Shown: in pieces, positions 40,332 to 41,204 of the stretch
Layout of the letters: every line of letters starts with the position of its first letter
Numbering within the stretch: position 1 is the first letter of the stretch
Assembly (NCBI GenBank): GCA_022701545.1
Contig: JAKOOG010000256.1
Location: 1-41,204, forward strand
DNA length: 41,204 bases
DNA from: Weeksellaceae bacterium
GTDB taxonomy: Bacteria > Bacteroidota > Bacteroidia > Flavobacteriales > Weeksellaceae
Reading direction: 5' to 3'
The notes under the pieces: model-generated
Told to the model about the DNA's origin: nothing
The model's input: the letters and a program-made list of their open reading frames with translations, nothing else
The model's database searches: none
Translations under genes and position numbers: made by a program

Positions 40332-40378
40332 ATTTATAAGCGGTGCCTGTTACAGCACCACTTTTTAATTATTTCCAC
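40332..40378 (-). pseudogene. Repeat R2, copy a: remnant of the rsr 3' end
   Basis: On the minus strand GTGGAAATAATTAAAAAGTG and TGCTGTAACAGGCAC copy the last codons, stop and flank of the Ro-like gene (copy b at 40962-41009). One A is missing in the A-run, so the frame no longer leads to the same stop. The match shows that the rsr 3' end was once duplicated here. Confidence 0.75.
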
Positions 40379-40587
40379 CGGGTATTCCGGTATTTTTTCC
40401 AGCTTCTCTGAAACTTATACTGCTTTGCATTCACTGTTTCAATGCCGTGCGGAAAGCACCTGGAACACCCCATTTTTTCTCCGTACATGATCCGGGATAT
40501 TCGGACATTTGAGATTTTCTGCGGAAAATGAATTAATCCGTATTCATTAATTCCAAAAGCTTTTCTTAATGATTTACATTCTTTCAT
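40369..40587 (-). CDS. Small Cys-rich hypothetical protein
   Basis: A 72-residue basic protein with a KMGCSRCFPHGIETVNAKQY segment near residues 39-58 and a terminal RSWKKYRNTRWK. Small proteins with this CSRCFPHG..TxN..W pattern occur in Flavobacteria to my recollection; function unknown. The last codons overlap the duplicated rsr tail, so the stop codon comes from that junction. A 7-bp palindrome (ATTGAGT/ACTCAAT) lies 5 bp upstream of the start. It sits between the Ro gene and the array in the same direction. Confidence 0.5.
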   Translation of the reverse strand: MKECKSLRKAFGINEYGLIHFPQKISNVRISRIMYGEKMGCSRCFPHGIETVNAKQYKFQRSWKKYRNTRWK

Positions 40588-40715
40588 AAATATTGAGTAT
40601 TTAACTCAATACAATGCTCCTTTAAGAAATGGTTTATAATAATTCATAGTTATTATTATTTGTAATTATAAAAATATTTTAAGTTCAGATCAATTTATCT
40701 AGTCATTTTACGTTA

Positions 40716-40788
40716 AAACAAAGAACCCACAAGTTCAAGGCTTGGAAACTCCGGCTAAAAATTCTAAACTTGCGTAAATCTAATATTT
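40716..40788. repeat. Repeat R1, copy b
   Basis: Second copy of the AAGTTCAAGGCTTGGAAACT element, with the same TCTAAACTTGCGTAAATCTA flank. R1 and R2 lie in the same order and at about the same distance in both copies, so a segment of roughly 280 bp was duplicated. Confidence 0.8.
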
Positions 40789-40961
40789 GGTTTTCGTTTT
40801 TTACCATTGAGTCTTTCCTAGCCCCGATTGCAACGGCATCCTTTTTCTGTGAGGGCTTTGAAAAAAAGCGCCGGCGAAAAAGATACAGTGGAAAGCGGGA
40901 TCAAGCTCCTGAAAAAATCTATGGTAGACATACATCATTCATCACTTATCATTTATCACTC
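40789..40961. other. Spacer downstream of the Ro-like gene
   Basis: No gene or RNA unit is supported here. The sequence lies between R1b and the 3' end of the Ro-like gene, so it forms part of its 3' untranslated region on the minus strand. Confidence 0.4.
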
Positions 40962-41009
40962 ATTTAAAAGCAGTGCCTGTTACAGCACCACTTTTTTAAT
41001 CATTTCCAC
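40962..41009 (-). repeat. Repeat R2, copy b at the end of the Ro-like gene
   Basis: Intact version of R2: it includes the last codons, the TAA stop and a GGTGC/GCACC hairpin that spans the stop. Copy a lies at 40332-40378. Confidence 0.75.
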
Positions 41010-41204
41010 AGCTGATTTCCGGTCTTCCAGGGCATTCAGCACATCGAAGATTTTGTCGGACCAACCGGCGATCAGGTAGACGTCGTTTTTTCTGACATCC
41101 AACGGCTGTTTTCCATAGCCCGCCAGGTCAAAAATATAGAGTTTTGCCTCCGGATTGAATCTTTTATACTGATTCCAGGAATCTTCAAAAGAATTCCGGG
41201 TCCC
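40980..41204 (-). CDS. TROVE/Ro60-like protein, C-terminal 74 residues
   Basis: The frame enters from the right edge and stops at TAA 40980-40982; only 74 residues are seen. They include NPEAKLYIFDLAGYGKQPLD and DVYLIAGWSDKIFDVLNALE, matching the end of the von Willebrand-like domain of bacterial TROVE (Ro60/Rsr) proteins, where the last strand and helix read IAGWSD..FD(V/M)L. Ro60 is a ring that binds Y RNAs on its outer face and misfolded RNA ends in its pore; in Deinococcus and Salmonella it works with PNPase or other nucleases. The RNA array downstream fits this call. The HEAT-repeat ring itself lies outside the window, so a different vWA protein cannot be fully excluded. Confidence 0.8.
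   Translation of the reverse strand, partial: GTRNSFEDSWNQYKRFNPEAKLYIFDLAGYGKQPLDVRKNDVYLIAGWSDKIFDVLNALEDRKSAVEMIKKVVL

Overview
The window reads as chromosomal DNA of a Bacteroidota member, most likely Flavobacteriia close to Chryseobacterium (Weeksellaceae). This is inferred from the AT-rich spacers, promoters of the type TTTG-N18..21-TAnnTTTG, a PorZ-RecO gene pair, T9SS type A sorting domains, the paired small HTH proteins at 37.4-38.2 kb and many lipoproteins. No database search was possible, so protein calls rest on motif recognition.

Layout. 1-10.8 kb: end of a POT peptide transporter, a periplasmic thioredoxin, recG, a decayed gene, a GNAT enzyme, dapA, a 5'-nucleotidase split over two genes, porZ and recO. 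10.8-19.5 kb, mostly minus strand: GH63-like glucosidase, an SDR dehydrogenase, small proteins, malate:quinone oxidoreductase and gpsA. 19.7-27.2 kb: an M23 peptidase with a long insert, an NmrA-like reductase and Rrf2 regulator sharing an operator-like palindrome, a DUF4440/beta-lactamase fusion, an XRE membrane protein, an FKBP and a catalase-fold protein. 27.4-33.4 kb: a seven-gene minus-strand ter operon (HAD, PRTase-like, TerD, TelA, unknown, TerD, TerC). 33.7-38.2 kb: a LamG T9SS cargo protein, a SulP transporter and two small HTH proteins behind a promoter with a leader of more than 300 nt.

The striking part is 38.25-41.2 kb. The minus strand carries the last 74 codons of a protein that looks like the von Willebrand-like C-terminus of a TROVE/Ro60 (Rsr) protein. 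Downstream lies about 1.7 kb without protein genes that resolves into a tandem array of twelve structured RNA units. Each unit has (i) a terminal helix whose sequence differs from unit to unit but stays complementary, (ii) a conserved internal block (5' side TGYCGTA, 3' side TTGC/TTAC), (iii) a second unit-specific helix, (iv) in most units a TTCG-containing block, and (v) an insert. In at least five units the insert is a circularly permuted tRNA: variable region, T arm, acceptor stem closed by a loop, D arm, 5' anticodon strand. It joins the helix where the anticodon loop would be. One unit instead carries a fragment nearly identical to the universally conserved 23S rRNA domain IV stretch ACGGTCCTAAGGTAGCG; three units are short stem-loops. 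This is the architecture of bacterial Y RNAs (YrlA-type tRNA mimics bound by Ro60), expanded into an array of non-identical mimics beside its Ro gene. I infer a multi-adaptor Ro60/Y RNA system in which one Ro protein could be loaded with many different tRNA or rRNA mimics. Duplicated leaders and a duplicated rsr 3' end suggest growth by segmental duplication.
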